Assembly (NCBI RefSeq): GCF_042650605.1
Contig: NZ_JBHSBN010000012.1
Span: 62,001 to 126,000, forward strand
DNA: 64,000 nucleotides
Direction of reading: 5' to 3'
From: Micromonospora_J zhanjiangensis
GTDB lineage: Bacteria; Actinomycetota; Actinomycetes; Mycobacteriales; Micromonosporaceae
A model generated the notes under the pieces. That model did not search any database, was not told the origin of the DNA, and saw only the letters and a program-made list of their open reading frames with translations. The position numbers and the translations under genes are program-made. This document shows positions 62,946 through 64,000 of the stretch, piece after piece. Positions within the stretch are counted from its first letter, which is position 1, and each line of letters opens with the position of its first letter.

Positions 62946-64000
62946 GTGGGCACCTCGATCCGTCCTGAGCCGTAGCCCGACGATTGAATGCCGAACAGGT
63001 GCGCGTAGCACCCGCCCTGACCGATCAGGTGGTCGTGCGTACCCAGTTCGACGATCTGTCCCTGATCCAGCACGGCTATGCGGTCCGCGTCCCGCAGGGC
63101 GCCGAGGCGGTGTGAGATGAGCACGCTCGTCCGGCCACTGCGATGACGCTTCAGCCGTTGATGGATGTCGTACTCGGCCTCGGGATCCAGGCTGGCGCTG
63201 GGCTCGTCCATGATGAGCAGGTCGCGGTCGCTGCGCAGCACCGCGCGGGCCAACGCCACCCGCTGCCACTGACCGCCGGACAGCGGGACGCCCTCGGTCG
63301 GGTTCTCTGCCTCCGTGTCAAGGAAGCTGCGGCTCAGCAGAGTGTCGAACCCTCGGGGAAGCGCGTCCAGCGCCTCATCGACACCCGCGTTCCGCGCCGC
63401 CTGCCGGATCGCCCGCCGATTCGCCAGCCTGGCCGGATCGCCGAGCCCGATGTTCTCGGCGGCGGACAGGTCGTAGGCCATGTAGTCCTGGAACAACGCG
63501 GTGACCCGCTCCCGCAGTTGTGCCGGGTTCAGATCTCGCAGGTCCACACCATTCCAGCGGATGCTGCCGCGCTGCGGGTCGTAGAAGCGGCAGAGCAACT
63601 TCACCAGCGTGCTCTTTCCGGACCCGTTGCGACCCACCAGGCCGAGGGAGTGCCCGTGCGGTATGGACAGGTTGACCCCCCGAAGCACCCAGGGCGAGTC
63701 GGGGCCGTACCGGAACCACACGTCCCGCAGCTCGATGCCCGTGCGTAACATCGGGACGCGGGTCGGACGGGATCGGACGACCAGGTCCGGCGGCGCACTT
63801 TCGACCTCCTGGAAGTGCCGGAACAGCAGCAGGTGCTGGTGAGTCGAGGCGAGCTGGTTGACCAATGAGGTCATGCCGGCCTGCACACCTGCGACCGCCG
63901 CGATGAAAATCGCGATGTCGCCCACCCCGGTCGTGCCGTCCCGCACGTTGGTGACCGCCCAGAGAATCCCGGCACCGTTGATCACGGCGTTCAGGAGCCC
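62942..64000 (-). CDS. ABC exporter (TMD-NBD), N-terminus beyond window
   Basis: The frame is open to the right edge. The visible part covers the last transmembrane helices and the full NBD: Walker A GRNGSGKSTLVKLL, signature LSGGQWQRVALAR, Walker B LIMDEPSASLD, H-loop LISHRLGAL. Its NBD resembles that of the exporter pair at 10.6-14.5 kb. It is coupled by 4-bp overlap to the signal peptidase gene. Confidence 0.92.
   Translation of the reverse strand, partial: GLLNAVINGAGILWAVTNVRDGTTGVGDIAIFIAAVAGVQAGMTSLVNQLASTHQHLLLFRHFQEVESAPPDLVVRSRPTRVPMLRTGIELRDVWFRYGPDSPWVLRGVNLSIPHGHSLGLVGRNGSGKSTLVKLLCRFYDPQRGSIRWNGVDLRDLNPAQLRERVTALFQDYMAYDLSAAENIGLGDPARLANRRAIRQAARNAGVDEALDALPRGFDTLLSRSFLDTEAENPTEGVPLSGGQWQRVALARAVLRSDRDLLIMDEPSASLDPEAEYDIHQRLKRHRSGRTSVLISHRLGALRDADRIAVLDQGQIVELGTHDHLIGQGGCYAHLFGIQSSGYGSGRIEVPT

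Overview
This window is chromosomal DNA from a very high-G+C actinomycete. Codon use is strongly third-position G/C, GTG and TTG starts are common, many stop/start pairs overlap by 4 bp, and there are a conservon-type operon, SARP/AfsR-like regulators and a large natural-product cluster. A Micromonosporaceae-type host is plausible, but no rRNA or other taxonomic marker is present to confirm it.

Region 1 (about 0.9-33.5 kb) is a non-ribosomal peptide cluster with unusual, dispersed enzymology. It holds an A-T-C-T synthetase, a clavaminate-synthase-like Fe(II)/2-oxoglutarate oxygenase, and a three-gene set (SbnA, SbnB, ornithine-carbamoyltransferase-like) expected to make 2,3-diaminopropionate and carbamoylate it. 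It also holds a stand-alone C domain, two ABC exporter half-subunits, an XRE/NB-ARC regulator, a stand-alone Asn/Asp-like A domain, a type II thioesterase and a T-TE protein whose TE has lost its serine. The long rightward operon follows: seryl-tRNA-synthetase-like aminoacyl carrier-protein ligase, MbtH protein, a C-T-C-A*-T synthetase with a ruined A domain, a small ACP, an intact FabF-type ketosynthase, a degenerate KS-like partner and a GT4 glycosyltransferase. A leftward pair closes the cluster: a StrR-type ParB/HTH regulator and a C protein ending in a carrier-like domain without its serine. Three long inverted repeats with the half-site GACCAGGCA-N7/8-GGCAA lie in the three divergent promoter regions of this cluster and probably define its regulon. 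I do not recognise the product; the enzyme set suggests a peptide with ureidoalanine-type and Asn/hydroxy-Asn-type residues and a ketosynthase-extended unit.

Region 2 (33.8-36.9 kb) is a Rieske oxygenase/reductase pair of the vanillate-demethylase type with a tiny gene between them and an IclR regulator after them. Region 3 (37.2-41.1 kb) is a four-gene conservon (sensor kinase, roadblock, DUF742, GTPase). It is followed by a glycine-betaine-type binding lipoprotein, a short methionyl-tRNA synthetase and a secreted M14 carboxypeptidase. Region 4 (45.8-53.7 kb) is a pentose or sugar-acid catabolic locus: binding protein, a single-chain fused permease, an IlvD/Edd dehydratase, an aldehyde dehydrogenase and an FAH-family protein, matching the non-phosphorylating (Weimberg-type) route to 2-oxoglutarate. 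Region 5 (53.8-64 kb) contains two AfsR-type SARP regulators flanking a TetR-GAPDH operon, then a leftward operon, cut by the window edge, of an ABC exporter, an S26 signal peptidase, a small membrane protein and a small secreted protein. The left edge also cuts an HTH/NB-ARC regulator. No tRNA, rRNA, CRISPR array or insertion sequence was seen.
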